A stretch of DNA of 64,000 nt, from the NCBI GenBank assembly GCA_910577935.1, contig CAJTOT010000007.1, positions 11,902 to 75,901 on the forward strand, in the 5' to 3' direction. Positions 40,634 through 49,623 of this stretch are shown here, piece after piece. The notes beneath the pieces are model-generated. The model saw only the letters and a list, made by a program, of their open reading frames with translations, ran no database searches and was not told where the DNA came from. A program made the position numbers and the translations under genes. Source of the DNA: an uncultured Hungatella sp. (GTDB lineage: Bacteria > Bacillota > Clostridia > Lachnospirales > Lachnospiraceae). Position 1 is the first letter of the stretch, and every line of letters starts with the position of its first letter.

Positions 40634-41863
40634 ATGGGAGAATTATATAATCCATTTCCGAAACTGCCCAAGAATATCAGGCAGATCGGTGAGAGAGACC
40701 AGTCGGTCAGACTATATCTGGAAGACTATGTGAACACATACTTAAAACGCCTTTATCCAAGAGGCGGACAAGACTTGAGGGCAGGGCTTCTGCTGGGAAA
40801 TACAGAAGAGCACGAGGGCACTCCGTTTCTGTTCGTAGACGGCGCCCTGGAGATGGAGGAGGTCACAGAAAACGGAGAAAAGGTGGTATTCACGGAAGCC
40901 GCCTGGAAAAAGGCATATCAGGCCATGGAGCAGATGTTCCCCAAGCGGGTGATTCTCGGCTGGTTTCTGTGCGGGATGCCCGGAAGCACCCTGAGTCCCC
41001 TGAACTACTGGAAACAGCACGGGCAGTATTTCTCCGGAAAAAACCAGCTGATGTATCTGAACTCCGGCCTGGAGGGCGAGGAGGCCGTGTATGTCACATC
41101 GGAAGACGGCTTCTACAAACTGCGGGGCTACAGCATCTACTATGAGCGCAACCAGATGATGCAGGATTACATGATTCTGCGCAAGGATGCCCGCCGCGTA
41201 GAGTCCGGCTCCGGGGACACGGTGATACGGGATTTCCGGCAGAGGATGGAGGACAACAAGACACAGGCCATATCCCGCCGGGGAACCATAAGAGTCCTGG
41301 GCAGCCTGTGCAGCGCCCTTTCCATCGTGGTTCTGGCAGGCGGGGTGGTGATGTTCAACAACTATGAAAAGATGCGGGAGATGGAGTCCGTCCTGACCTC
41401 GGCTCTTCCCGTTACCCCAAAGGAATCCCGGGCCGCTTCCTCCACGGAAAAAAATCTGTCCGGAAGCGGTACGGACAGCCTGGAGAATGAAGAGCTGGTC
41501 GTTGAGCAGTTAAAGAGTCAGCTGCTTCCCACTGATCCCCCGGAGACGGAGACCATGTCCCCGACCTGCCCCTCGGCGGAAGAGACAGAGACCGCCGCCG
41601 AAACCCGGCCGGTGGAGGACGGCGGACAAGCCGGACAAGCCGCCTCTGCTCCCGCAGAGACAGTCCCGCCTTCCCAGCCCCAGGAAACCGCTGCCGCTGT
41701 ATCCGGCAATCAGATTACATACAAAGTGCAGGACGGAGAGACGCTGTACAGCATATGTCTGAAAATCTACGGAAGTCTGAGCAGGGTGCAGGAGGTGTGC
41801 GATTTAAACGGCCTGGAGAATCCCGACAAAATTATTTCAGGGCAAAACTTGATTCTTCCTTGA
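40634..41863 (+). CDS. single-pass membrane protein with C-terminal LysM domain
   Basis: A 409-residue protein. Residues 1-175 form a cytoplasmic alpha/beta domain with an MPN/JAB-like flow (GLLLGNTEEHEGTPFLFVDGALEM, ILGWFLCGMPG), which is a tentative assignment. One transmembrane helix lies at about 223-245, then a Ser/Thr/Pro/Glu-rich stalk of about 110 residues and a LysM peptidoglycan-binding domain at the end (YKVQDGETLYSICLKIYG...QNLIL). Upstream are TTGACA (40562-40567) and an extended -10 TGCTATGAT with a long spacer. The position after yyaC suggests a sporulation or cell-wall role. Confidence 0.85.
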   Translation: MGELYNPFPKLPKNIRQIGERDQSVRLYLEDYVNTYLKRLYPRGGQDLRAGLLLGNTEEHEGTPFLFVDGALEMEEVTENGEKVVFTEAAWKKAYQAMEQMFPKRVILGWFLCGMPGSTLSPLNYWKQHGQYFSGKNQLMYLNSGLEGEEAVYVTSEDGFYKLRGYSIYYERNQMMQDYMILRKDARRVESGSGDTVIRDFRQRMEDNKTQAISRRGTIRVLGSLCSALSIVVLAGGVVMFNNYEKMREMESVLTSALPVTPKESRAASSTEKNLSGSGTDSLENEELVVEQLKSQLLPTDPPETETMSPTCPSAEETETAAETRPVEDGGQAGQAASAPAETVPPSQPQETAAAVSGNQITYKVQDGETLYSICLKIYGSLSRVQEVCDLNGLENPDKIISGQNLILP

Positions 41864-41879
41864 TTAAATATCCCATTGT

Positions 41880-41923
41880 ATATCCGGCAGAGCCATGGAA
41901 TTCATCATGTGTCTGCCGGATAT
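41880..41923 (+). terminator. stem-loop after the LysM-protein gene
   Basis: ATATCCGGCAGA and TCTGCCGGATAT form a perfect 12-bp stem with a 20-nt loop. The T-tail is weak (CTTCGGTTTC). Confidence 0.6.
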
Positions 41924-42012
41924 CTTCGGTTTCAGGCCTGGCATGAAGCGCTGCAGAAAGGAATGGAAGCCGGAAGGAAGAGCGGTGAGGGGTTTAAAAT
42001 ATTGAAAATTTA

Positions 42013-42021
42013 TGGTACAAT
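42013..42021 (+). promoter_or_regulatory. extended -10 promoter of the DUF5711 gene
   Basis: TGGTACAAT gives a TGn extended -10 box about 30 nt before the start codon. No good -35 is visible, which is normal for this type. Confidence 0.5.
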
Positions 42022-42057
42022 CCTTTAGGAAGAGATTATTTATTGGAGAATCGAACC

Positions 42058-43323
42058 ATGACAGACTTAAGTTCCATGAACCGCGAGACTAAAAAAAAGC
42101 ATCTTCGCAGCCGTGTCATCACTCCCGGAAAGCCAGCGCCCCAGGAGTCCAGCGAGAAGATTATCAAGAAAGCCCACGGCACTGTTCTCCGCCGCCGTCT
42201 TTTCATCCTCTTAGGCATACTGATTTTCCTCACTATCTCGTCCATAGCCTACTACTGGCATCAGAGGGGCTTTCAGTACAAAGAGGCGACTGTCATCTGG
42301 GAGCGTCAGTACGAGCGCGACGAAGCAACCTTTGTCCAGTACGTCCCTTATGGGGAAAATCTGTTAAGATACAGCAAGGACGGCGCCTCCCATATAGATT
42401 CCGCCGGAAAAGATATATGGGTTCAGCCCTATGAGATGCGCTCTCCCATAGTGGCGGTCAACGGGGATTACGCCGCCATAGCCGACCAGCAGGGAAGCCA
42501 GATATACATATTTGACAAAAACGGCCTTCTGGGCATCGCCGCCACCACCCTCCCCGTCATGAAGCTCACCATCTCGTCAAAAGGTCTGGTAGCCGCCATT
42601 CTGCAGGACCAGACTACCAGCTACATATACTATTACACCAAGGAAGGCCAGCAGATGAAGCTGTGGCTGACCAGTTTCTTGAACGGAGAGATCGGCTATC
42701 CCCTGGACATCAGCCTCTCCCCTGACGGGAGCCTTCTGATGGGATCATTTACCTATTTGAAGGGGGGAGAACTGAAAAACAGAATCGCGTTTTATAATTT
42801 TTCAGAGGTGGGAAAAAATGTGCCGGACCGGTTTGTCGGCGGCTTCCACGAAATGTATGACAAGAGCATGATACCCAAGGTGTGCTATCTGGACAACATC
42901 TACTCCGTGGCATTTGCCGACAGCAGCATTTCTTTTTACAGCTCCCTGGATGTTATGTCCCCCAGGCTGCTGAAACAGGTTTCCGTGGAGGAGGAGATAA
43001 GAACTGTCTTTTACAACAGCCAGTACGCGGGAATCATCGTAAAGTCCTTTTCCGGCGAGTATGATTACCGGCTGGATCTGTACTCCTCGGAAGGAAATCA
43101 CATTTTTAGCAAAGACTTCAGCTTTGACTATGAGCATGTGGATATTGACGGGGATACCATCTTTTTGTATAATGAAGACTCATGCAGGATATATAATCGT
43201 TTTGGCAACTTAAAATATGAAGGAACATTTGACTTTCCTGTTTCCAGGCTCTGCAGTGCTTCTATTCCGGGAGAAATTATCGCGGCGGGGCCCCAGGCGG
43301 TCAAAAAGATTAAATTACACTAG
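42058..43323 (+). CDS. DUF5711 family membrane-anchored beta-propeller-like protein
   Basis: A 421-residue protein with a basic N-terminal tail, one membrane helix (about residues 46-66) and a large exported domain of repeated beta strands (for example YAAIADQQGSQIYIFDKNG, LVAAILQDQTTSYIYYYTKEGQ, IFLYNEDSCRIYNRFG). The repeats look like a WD40/PQQ-type propeller and the whole matches the DUF5711 proteins of Lachnospiraceae. Function unknown. The ATG at 42058 is used; a TTG at 42043 would overlap the ribosome site TTGGAGAA. Confidence 0.8.
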   Translation: MTDLSSMNRETKKKHLRSRVITPGKPAPQESSEKIIKKAHGTVLRRRLFILLGILIFLTISSIAYYWHQRGFQYKEATVIWERQYERDEATFVQYVPYGENLLRYSKDGASHIDSAGKDIWVQPYEMRSPIVAVNGDYAAIADQQGSQIYIFDKNGLLGIAATTLPVMKLTISSKGLVAAILQDQTTSYIYYYTKEGQQMKLWLTSFLNGEIGYPLDISLSPDGSLLMGSFTYLKGGELKNRIAFYNFSEVGKNVPDRFVGGFHEMYDKSMIPKVCYLDNIYSVAFADSSISFYSSLDVMSPRLLKQVSVEEEIRTVFYNSQYAGIIVKSFSGEYDYRLDLYSSEGNHIFSKDFSFDYEHVDIDGDTIFLYNEDSCRIYNRFGNLKYEGTFDFPVSRLCSASIPGEIIAAGPQAVKKIKLH

Positions 43324-43334
43324 GAGGCATACTA

Positions 43335-45317
43335 ATGAACAGAATTGATGCTCTGTCAGTAAACACCATTCGGGTTTTGTCAGCAGATGCTATTCAGAAA
43401 GCCAACTCCGGCCACCCCGGACTCCCCCTGGGGGCGGCGCCTATGGCTTACGAGCTGTGGGCCAGGCACATGAATCACAACCCGGCAGACCCCGACTGGC
43501 CCAACCGGGATCGTTTTATCCTCTCCGGAGGCCATGGCTCTATGCTTCTGTACTCCCTGCTTCACCTGTTCGGCTACGGTAACATGTCCATGGAAGACAT
43601 CAAGGATTTCCGCCAGCTGGGGTCCATAACCCCCGGCCACCCTGAGTTTGGCTGCACCGTGGGAGTGGAGGCAACCACAGGCCCTCTGGGAGCAGGCATG
43701 GGGATGGCGGTGGGGATGGCTATGGCAGAAGCTCACCTGGCTGCCGTATTTAACAAAGAAAATTATCCGGTAGTTGACCATTATACCTATGTTCTCGGCG
43801 GCGACGGCTGCATGATGGAAGGAATCTCATCGGAGGCGTTCTCTCTCGCCGGCACGCTGGGCTTATCCAAGCTCATCGTTCTCTATGACTCGAACCGCAT
43901 CTCCATCGAAGGAAGCACGGATATCGCTTTCACGGAAGACGTGGCGCAGCGCATGGAGTCATTCGGATTCCAGACTCTCACCGTGGAGGACGGCAACGAC
44001 CTGGAAGCCATCGGGGCTGCCATCGAAGCCGCCAAGGCGGACACGGTCAGGCCCTCCTTCATCACGGTAAAGACAGAGATCGGATATGGCTGTCCGGCGA
44101 AGCAGGGCAAAGCCAGCGCCCACGGCGAGCCCCTGGGCGCGGACAACGTGAAGGCTCTGAAAGAGAAGCTTCAGTGGCCTGTGGAGGAGCCTTTCTGCGT
44201 TCCCAAAGAGGTGTACAGCCATTTTGCAGGGCTGTCTGAGGAGAAGGCCGAGACCGAGGCCGCGTGGAACGTGATGTTCGCCGCCTACTGTCAGGAATAT
44301 CCTGAGATGGAGGAGATGTGGAACCAGTATCATGACAAGACTCTGGGACAGCAGTTTGAAAACGATCCGGAATTCTGGGCAAGAAGCGATAAACCGGATG
44401 CCACCAGGTCCCTGTCAGGGAAACTCCTGAACTACATGGCGGACAGCATGCCTAACCTGTTCGGAGGTTCGGCGGATCTGGCCCCATCCAACAAGACTGT
44501 CATGGCCGGAAAAGGAGACTTTTCAAAAGAGACCCCGGAAGGGTGCAATATCCATTTCGGTGTCAGAGAGCTTGCCATGACTGCCATCGGCAACGGGCTG
44601 ATGCTTCACGGAGGCATCCGGGCATATATCGGTACGTTTTTTGTGTTCAGCGATTACATGAAGCCCATGGCCAGGCTGTCTGCCCTGATGGGGCTGCCTC
44701 TGACCTATGTACTGACTCACGACAGCATCGGCGTAGGCGAGGACGGCCCCACCCATGAGCCGGTGGAGCACCTTGCCATGCTTCGGTCCATACCCAATTT
44801 CCATGTGTTCCGTCCATGTGACTCTGTGGAGACGGCGGCTGCGTGGTACAGCGCCGTGACCTCCAAGGAGACGCCCACGGCTCTCGTGTTGAGCAGGCAG
44901 AATCTGCCCCTCGTGGAGGGAACCAGCAGGGAGGCGCAAAAAGGCGGCTATATCCTGTCGGACTGCCAGGGACTGCCGGAGGTGATTCTCATCGCCACCG
45001 GTTCCGAGGTCAGTCTCGCGCTGAAGGCAAAGGAGGTTTTAGAGGCGGAAGGAAGAAAGATCCGGGTGGTCTCCATGCCGTGTATGGAAGTGTTTGAGGA
45101 GCAGACAGCCGAGTACCGCGAAGCCGTCCTGCCTAAAGCCGTGAAAAAGCGGGTTGCCGTCGAGGCGGGCAGCGCCTTCGGATGGGGCAGTTATACAGGG
45201 CTGGAAGGGGCCTGCGTCACGATGGAAGGCTTCGGCGCCAGCGCTCCGGCGGCCAGGCTGTTTGAGCATTTCGGATTTACCGTGGACCATGTGGCGGAGA
45301 CGGTCAGATCACTATAA
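43335..45317 (+). CDS. tkt: transketolase
   Basis: A 660-residue thiamine-diphosphate enzyme of the pentose phosphate pathway. The motifs include HPGLPLGAAPMAYELW, LSGGHGSMLLY with the active-site His, GPLGAGMGMAVGMA, the ThDP/metal motif GGDGCMMEGISSEAFSLAGTL...SNRISIEG and the central GSADLAPSNKT. In the second half GVGEDGPTHEPVEHLA is conserved. Length is normal. It lies 11 nt after the DUF5711 gene with a TAGGAGG ribosome site and 22 nt before glucokinase. Confidence 0.96.
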   Translation: MNRIDALSVNTIRVLSADAIQKANSGHPGLPLGAAPMAYELWARHMNHNPADPDWPNRDRFILSGGHGSMLLYSLLHLFGYGNMSMEDIKDFRQLGSITPGHPEFGCTVGVEATTGPLGAGMGMAVGMAMAEAHLAAVFNKENYPVVDHYTYVLGGDGCMMEGISSEAFSLAGTLGLSKLIVLYDSNRISIEGSTDIAFTEDVAQRMESFGFQTLTVEDGNDLEAIGAAIEAAKADTVRPSFITVKTEIGYGCPAKQGKASAHGEPLGADNVKALKEKLQWPVEEPFCVPKEVYSHFAGLSEEKAETEAAWNVMFAAYCQEYPEMEEMWNQYHDKTLGQQFENDPEFWARSDKPDATRSLSGKLLNYMADSMPNLFGGSADLAPSNKTVMAGKGDFSKETPEGCNIHFGVRELAMTAIGNGLMLHGGIRAYIGTFFVFSDYMKPMARLSALMGLPLTYVLTHDSIGVGEDGPTHEPVEHLAMLRSIPNFHVFRPCDSVETAAAWYSAVTSKETPTALVLSRQNLPLVEGTSREAQKGGYILSDCQGLPEVILIATGSEVSLALKAKEVLEAEGRKIRVVSMPCMEVFEEQTAEYREAVLPKAVKKRVAVEAGSAFGWGSYTGLEGACVTMEGFGASAPAARLFEHFGFTVDHVAETVRSL

Positions 45318-45339
45318 AATAAAAGAGGAGGAACAAGCA

Positions 45340-46284
45340 ATGGGGAAGAAATGTATTGGAGTGGATGTGGGGGGCACCAGCGTGAAGCTGGGTCTGTTCC
45401 AGGTTACGGGAGAACTGATTAAAAAGTGGGAGATTCCCACTAACAAGGAGGAGCAGGGCAAATACATCGTCAACGATATAGCCGATTCTATCCGGCAGGT
45501 TCTGGAGCATGAAGGCGTTCCGCTGACAGATGTGGAAGGCGCCGGGCTGGGGGTTCCCGGACCTGTGATGCCTGACGGCTATGTGGAGGTATGCGTCAAC
45601 CTGGGCTGGAAGGACAGGTATCCCGCCAGAGAGTTGAGCGACCTTTTGAAAGGCCTCCCTGTAAAGTGCGGCAACGACGCCAACGTGGCGGCGCTGGGCG
45701 AGATGTGGCAGGGCGGCGGAAAGGGCTACACGGATATTGTCATGGTGACTCTGGGAACCGGAGTCGGCGGAGGCGTGATCATAGACGAGAAGATCATCAC
45801 CGGCAAGCATGGCCTTGGCGGGGAGATCGGCCATATCCATGTGAGGGATGAGGAGACAGAGCACTGCAACTGCGGCGGCGTGGGGTGTCTTGAACAGGTG
45901 GCCTCCGCCACAGGCATCGCCAGAGAAGCCAGAAGAAGGATGGCAGCCTGCGAGACCCCGTCTCTCATGAGAAATGCCGGGGAGCAGGTGACGGCCAAAG
46001 ATGTTCTCGACGCGGCCAAGGAGGGAGATGCCCTGGCTCTTGAGGTCATGGAAGTAGTAGGCCACTATCTGGGCGTGGCTCTCGCCAGCCTGGCCCTGAC
46101 CGTGGATCCGCAGATGTTTGTCATCGGCGGCGGGGTATCCAAGGCAGGCCAGTATCTCATCGAGGTCATCAACCGCCATTATGCCCGCTACATGCCTATC
46201 TCCGAGAACCGGGGAACCATCGGACTGGCAAAGCTGGGCAATGACGCGGGAATCTACGGGGCTGCCCGTCTGGTTTTAGACTGA
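45340..46284 (+). CDS. glcK: ROK-family glucokinase
   Basis: A 314-residue ROK kinase with all functional motifs: IGVDVGGTSVKLGLF (residues 5-19), GVPGPV, the catalytic CGNDANVAALGE (about 109-120), GTGVGGGVI, GEIGHI with the zinc-ligand His and the zinc motif HCNCGGVGCLE (about 168-178). Length and motifs match glucokinases of Firmicutes, which phosphorylate glucose with ATP. AGAGGAGGAAC precedes the ATG. The likely operon with transketolase links glucose and pentose metabolism. Contrast with the zinc-less ROK protein at 5870. Confidence 0.92.
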   Translation: MGKKCIGVDVGGTSVKLGLFQVTGELIKKWEIPTNKEEQGKYIVNDIADSIRQVLEHEGVPLTDVEGAGLGVPGPVMPDGYVEVCVNLGWKDRYPARELSDLLKGLPVKCGNDANVAALGEMWQGGGKGYTDIVMVTLGTGVGGGVIIDEKIITGKHGLGGEIGHIHVRDEETEHCNCGGVGCLEQVASATGIAREARRRMAACETPSLMRNAGEQVTAKDVLDAAKEGDALALEVMEVVGHYLGVALASLALTVDPQMFVIGGGVSKAGQYLIEVINRHYARYMPISENRGTIGLAKLGNDAGIYGAARLVLD

Positions 46285-46335
46285 TCAGGCCGGCAGGCTG
46301 ACAATGTAGACAGGCAACGCAGAAAGGCAATATAA

Positions 46336-46377
46336 AAAGGCTCCGGGCTGCCAGGACTTTGGCGCCGGGGCTTTCTG
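46336..46377 (+). terminator. terminator after glcK
   Basis: AGGCTCCGG pairs with CCGGGGCTT around an 18-nt partly self-paired loop, followed by TCTGTCC. Weak T-tail. Confidence 0.55.
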
Positions 46378-46410
46378 TCCAGGGGAAGAGTATTGATTCA
46401 GGAGGGGACT

Positions 46411-48078
46411 ATGGAATACAACAAGAATAAGACCATTGTTATCGGTCACAAGAATCCGGATACGGATTCCATTTGTTCTGCCATCTGTTACGCCAATCTG
46501 AAAAATGCCGTATCAGGCATGGAATATGAAGCCGGGCGGGCGGGACATGTGAATGAGGAGACTCAGTTTGTATTGAATTATTTTGGGGTGGAGGCGCCGC
46601 CTCTGGTGAAGCATGTAAAGACAGAGGTGAGAGATATCGATATCCGCCGAACCCAGGGGGTGAAAAAGAACATTTCCCTGAAAAAGGCGTGGAACATCAT
46701 GCAGGCCTCCAACGCCACCACTCTTCCGGCGGTGACCGACGACGGCATGCTGGAAGGGCTGATCACGGTGGGGGATATCACAAAATCCTACATGAATGTC
46801 TATGACAGCAAGATTTTGTCCAAGGCCAATACCCAGTATTCCAATATTATTGAGACTGTGGAAGGCGATCTGGTGGTGGGAGACGCGGATGCTTACTTTT
46901 CTGAGGGAAAAGTTCTCATCGCGGCGGCAAACCCGGATCTGATGGAATTTTACATCAACAAAAATGACCTTGTGATTCTGGGCAACCGGTATGAGTCACA
47001 GCTGTGCGCCATTGAGATGGAGGCCGCCTGCATCATCGTCTGTGAGGGGGCGGGGGCGTCCATGACTATCCGCAAGCTGGCTCAGGAGCGGGGCTGCACG
47101 GTTATCGCCACTGCTTATGATACATATACCGTCGCCCGCCTGGTGAACCAGAGCATGCCCATCAGCTATTTTATGAAGACAGACAATCTCATCGCCTTTG
47201 AGGAGACGGATGTGATCGACGACATCAAGGATGTGATGGCAAGCAAGAGGTATCGGGATTTCCCCGTTCTCGACAAGGACAGGAGATACAAAGGCATGAT
47301 CTCCAGGCGGAATCTTCTGGGGGCCCAGGGAAAAAAGATGATTCTGGTGGATCACAACGAGAAGACCCAGGCGGTGGACGGCATCGATAATGCCCGGATT
47401 ATGGAGATTATCGATCACCACAGGCTGGGAACCATCGAGACCATATCCCCGGTATTTTTCAGAAATCAGCCTTTGGGCTGCACGGCGACCATCGTGTACC
47501 AAATGTACCAGGAGGCCGGAGTGGAGGTGGATAAGACCATCGCCGGGCTTTTGTGCAGCGCCATCATCTCTGACACGCTGCTGTTCCGGTCCCCTACCTG
47601 TACCGAGGTGGATAAGCAGGCGGCCACCAGGCTGGCCCTCATCGCCGGAATCCAGCTGGAGGAGTATGCCGGGGAGATGTTCGCGGCAGGGAGCAATCTA
47701 AAGAGCAAGACGGATGAAGAGATATTCTACCAGGATTTCAAGCGGTTTACCGCCGGCAAGGTGTCTTTCGGGGTCGGACAGCTCAGTTCTATGAATGTGC
47801 AGGAGCTGGAGACCTTGAAAGAGCGCCTTCTCCCGTACATCGTGGAGGCGCACAAGAGCCAGAAGGGCGTGGACATGATGTTCTTTATGCTCACCAATAT
47901 CCTTGACGAGTCCACCATGCTTATCTGCGAGGGATCCGGGGCCAGGAAGATGATTGTGGAGGTGTTTCATGTGGAAGACGGCGGCAGTGACGGGGGCGGC
48001 AGCGTGGTCATGCTTCCGGGAGTTGTGTCCCGCAAGAAGCAGCTGATTCCCGCCATCGGAATGGCGCTTCAGGCATAG
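46411..48078 (+). CDS. manganese-dependent inorganic pyrophosphatase with CBS and DRTGG domains
   Basis: A 555-residue family II pyrophosphatase. The DHH-type metal motifs are GHKNPDTDSICSA near the N terminus and the later IIDHHRLG. Inserted between them is a regulatory block of about 250 residues with a CBS pair (LPAVTDDGMLEGLITVGDI and FPVLDKDRRYKGMISRRNL) and a DRTGG domain. The C-terminal DHHA2 domain ends GVVSRKKQLIPAI. Related CBS-PPases are controlled by adenine nucleotides and Ap4A. The ATG at 46411 has AGGAGG 5 nt upstream. The next two genes follow closely. Confidence 0.92.
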   Translation: MEYNKNKTIVIGHKNPDTDSICSAICYANLKNAVSGMEYEAGRAGHVNEETQFVLNYFGVEAPPLVKHVKTEVRDIDIRRTQGVKKNISLKKAWNIMQASNATTLPAVTDDGMLEGLITVGDITKSYMNVYDSKILSKANTQYSNIIETVEGDLVVGDADAYFSEGKVLIAAANPDLMEFYINKNDLVILGNRYESQLCAIEMEAACIIVCEGAGASMTIRKLAQERGCTVIATAYDTYTVARLVNQSMPISYFMKTDNLIAFEETDVIDDIKDVMASKRYRDFPVLDKDRRYKGMISRRNLLGAQGKKMILVDHNEKTQAVDGIDNARIMEIIDHHRLGTIETISPVFFRNQPLGCTATIVYQMYQEAGVEVDKTIAGLLCSAIISDTLLFRSPTCTEVDKQAATRLALIAGIQLEEYAGEMFAAGSNLKSKTDEEIFYQDFKRFTAGKVSFGVGQLSSMNVQELETLKERLLPYIVEAHKSQKGVDMMFFMLTNILDESTMLICEGSGARKMIVEVFHVEDGGSDGGGSVVMLPGVVSRKKQLIPAIGMALQA

Positions 48079-48088
48079 GAGGAATGAG

Positions 48089-48367
48089 ATGACATTTATT
48101 TACCCGGCGGTATTTACGCCCCATGAAAAGGATAAAGGGTATCATGTACGTTTTCCGGATCTGGAATGCTGCGAGGCAGATGGACCGGACATGGAGGATG
48201 CCATAGAGAATGCCAGGGAGGCGGCGTACAACTGGATCTGTGTGGAGCTGGAGGAGGAAGTCCCCGAACTTCCCATGGTGACCCATGAGGAGGATATCCG
48301 CCTGGCTCCCGGGGAGGAGATCCGTCAGATTATGACGGTCATCAAGCTTCTCCCGGACAATGATTAA
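48089..48367 (+). CDS. HicB-like antitoxin-fold protein (orphan)
   Basis: A 92-residue protein with the HicB partial RNase-H fold: YPAVFTPHEKDKGYHVRFPDLECCEADG followed by DAIENAREAAYNWI. HicB normally counteracts the HicA mRNA toxin, but no hicA is adjacent, and the C-terminal DNA-binding part is short. Many such solitary HicB-like proteins occur in Firmicutes with unknown roles. It lies 10 nt after the pyrophosphatase and 14 nt before the flavin reductase. Confidence 0.85.
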   Translation: MTFIYPAVFTPHEKDKGYHVRFPDLECCEADGPDMEDAIENAREAAYNWICVELEEEVPELPMVTHEEDIRLAPGEEIRQIMTVIKLLPDND

Positions 48368-48381
48368 AGGCAGGTAAACTT

Positions 48382-48972
48382 ATGGGAAGAGAAAAAGAAC
48401 TGTGGAAGCCGGGAAATATGCTTTACCCTGTCCCGGCAGTTATGGTGAGCTGTCAGCGGCCGGGTGAGCGCCCCAACATCATTACGGTGGCCTGGGCGGG
48501 AACCGTGTGTTCCGACCCGGTGATGCTGTCTGTCTCCGTGAGAAAGGAGCGGTACAGTTACGGCATCCTGAGAGAGACAGGGGAATTCGTGGTGAACCTG
48601 GTGACAAAGGATCTGGTCTGCGCCACGGATTACTGCGGAGTAAAATCAGGCAGGGATGTGGACAAGTTTAAGGAGATGAACCTGACTCCCCAGAAGTCGC
48701 AGCGCATAGCGGCTCCGGGAATCGATGAGAGCCCGGTGAATCTGGAGTGCCGGGTGACCCGGGTGGTGGAGCTGGGCAGTCATGATATGTTTCTGGCCCA
48801 GGTAGTGGGAGTGACGGTGGACAAGGCATATATGGACGAGAACGGAAAGTTCCACCTCAACGATACGGAGCTGGTGGCTTACTCCCACGGCGAGTATTTT
48901 AAGCTGGGAGAGAAGCTGGGCAAATTCGGCTGCTCCGTGGAGAAAAAGGCAAAGCACAGAACAGACAGATAG
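48382..48972 (+). CDS. flavin reductase family FMN-binding protein
   Basis: A 196-residue protein of the flavin-reductase-like split-barrel family. Typical segments are YPVPAVMVSCQRPGERPNIITVAWAGTVCSDPVMLSVSV, then GEFVVNLVTKDL and NLECRVTRVVELGSHDMFLAQVVGV. It binds FMN and often serves as an NAD(P)H:flavin oxidoreductase or as a flavoredoxin. The ribosome site is weak (AAAGGCAGG). Probably the end of the pyrophosphatase operon; a perfect 10-bp hairpin follows at 48977-49001. Confidence 0.88.
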   Translation: MGREKELWKPGNMLYPVPAVMVSCQRPGERPNIITVAWAGTVCSDPVMLSVSVRKERYSYGILRETGEFVVNLVTKDLVCATDYCGVKSGRDVDKFKEMNLTPQKSQRIAAPGIDESPVNLECRVTRVVELGSHDMFLAQVVGVTVDKAYMDENGKFHLNDTELVAYSHGEYFKLGEKLGKFGCSVEKKAKHRTDR

Positions 48973-48976
48973 AGCG

Positions 48977-49001
48977 GCAGCCCGGAGAATATCCGGGCTG
49001 C
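48977..49001 (+). terminator. stem-loop after flavin reductase gene
   Basis: GCAGCCCGGA and TCCGGGCTGC pair over 10 bp around GAATA. No T-tract, so it may be an attenuator or stability hairpin. Confidence 0.5.
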
Positions 49002-49089
49002 TGTAAGAATGCAGCCGGTCGGACGGGGCGTTTTCTTGTCTGTCTGCGCCGGACAAAGAAGCGTAAAAATTACCGGGAGGAAGGGCGAC

Positions 49090-49623
49090 ATGACGCAAAA
49101 AGACAGAAATTTTACATTGATCGGCATGCCCGCGTCGGGAAAGAGCACGGTGGGAGTCCTGCTGGCAAAGAGGCTGGGATACTCCTTTGTGGATGTGGAT
49201 ATAGTGATTCAGGAGAGAGAAAAAAGGCTTTTGAAAGAGATTATCGCCCAGGAGGGGACCGATGGTTTCATGGCAGTGGAAAACCGGGTCAACGCTTCTC
49301 TGGAGGTGGACCACTCGGTTATCGCGCCGGGGGGAAGCGTGATCTACGGCAGGGAGGCCATGGAGCACTTGAAAGAGATCAGCACCATCGTGTACCTGAA
49401 GCTGAATTATGAAGACGTGGAGAGGCGGCTCGGCAATCTGGTGGACCGGGGCGTGGTCTTAAAAGACGGCATGACCCTTTTGGACCTTTACAATGAGCGG
49501 GTTCCCTACTATGAAAAATACGCGGATATCACTGTGGACGAGACGGGGCAGACCGCAGGGGAGACCGTGGACTATCTGAGAAGGATGATTGAGGAGCGGC
49601 TGGGAAGGGATTCAGGTTTTTGA
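49090..49623 (+). CDS. shikimate-kinase-like P-loop kinase (divergent paralogue)
   Basis: A 177-residue P-loop protein: Walker A GMPASGKSTVG (residues about 13-23), FVDVDIVIQE in the place of the shikimate-binding Asp motif, VENRV, and a kinase-like end. Compared with the true aroK at 12831, the GGG motif reads APGGSV and the lid has DRGVVL instead of an NRP-type motif. It is likely a nucleotide-dependent kinase with another or altered substrate. GGGAGGAAGGG precedes the ATG at 49090. The stop overlaps the acyltransferase start. Confidence 0.78.
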   Translation: MTQKDRNFTLIGMPASGKSTVGVLLAKRLGYSFVDVDIVIQEREKRLLKEIIAQEGTDGFMAVENRVNASLEVDHSVIAPGGSVIYGREAMEHLKEISTIVYLKLNYEDVERRLGNLVDRGVVLKDGMTLLDLYNERVPYYEKYADITVDETGQTAGETVDYLRRMIEERLGRDSGF

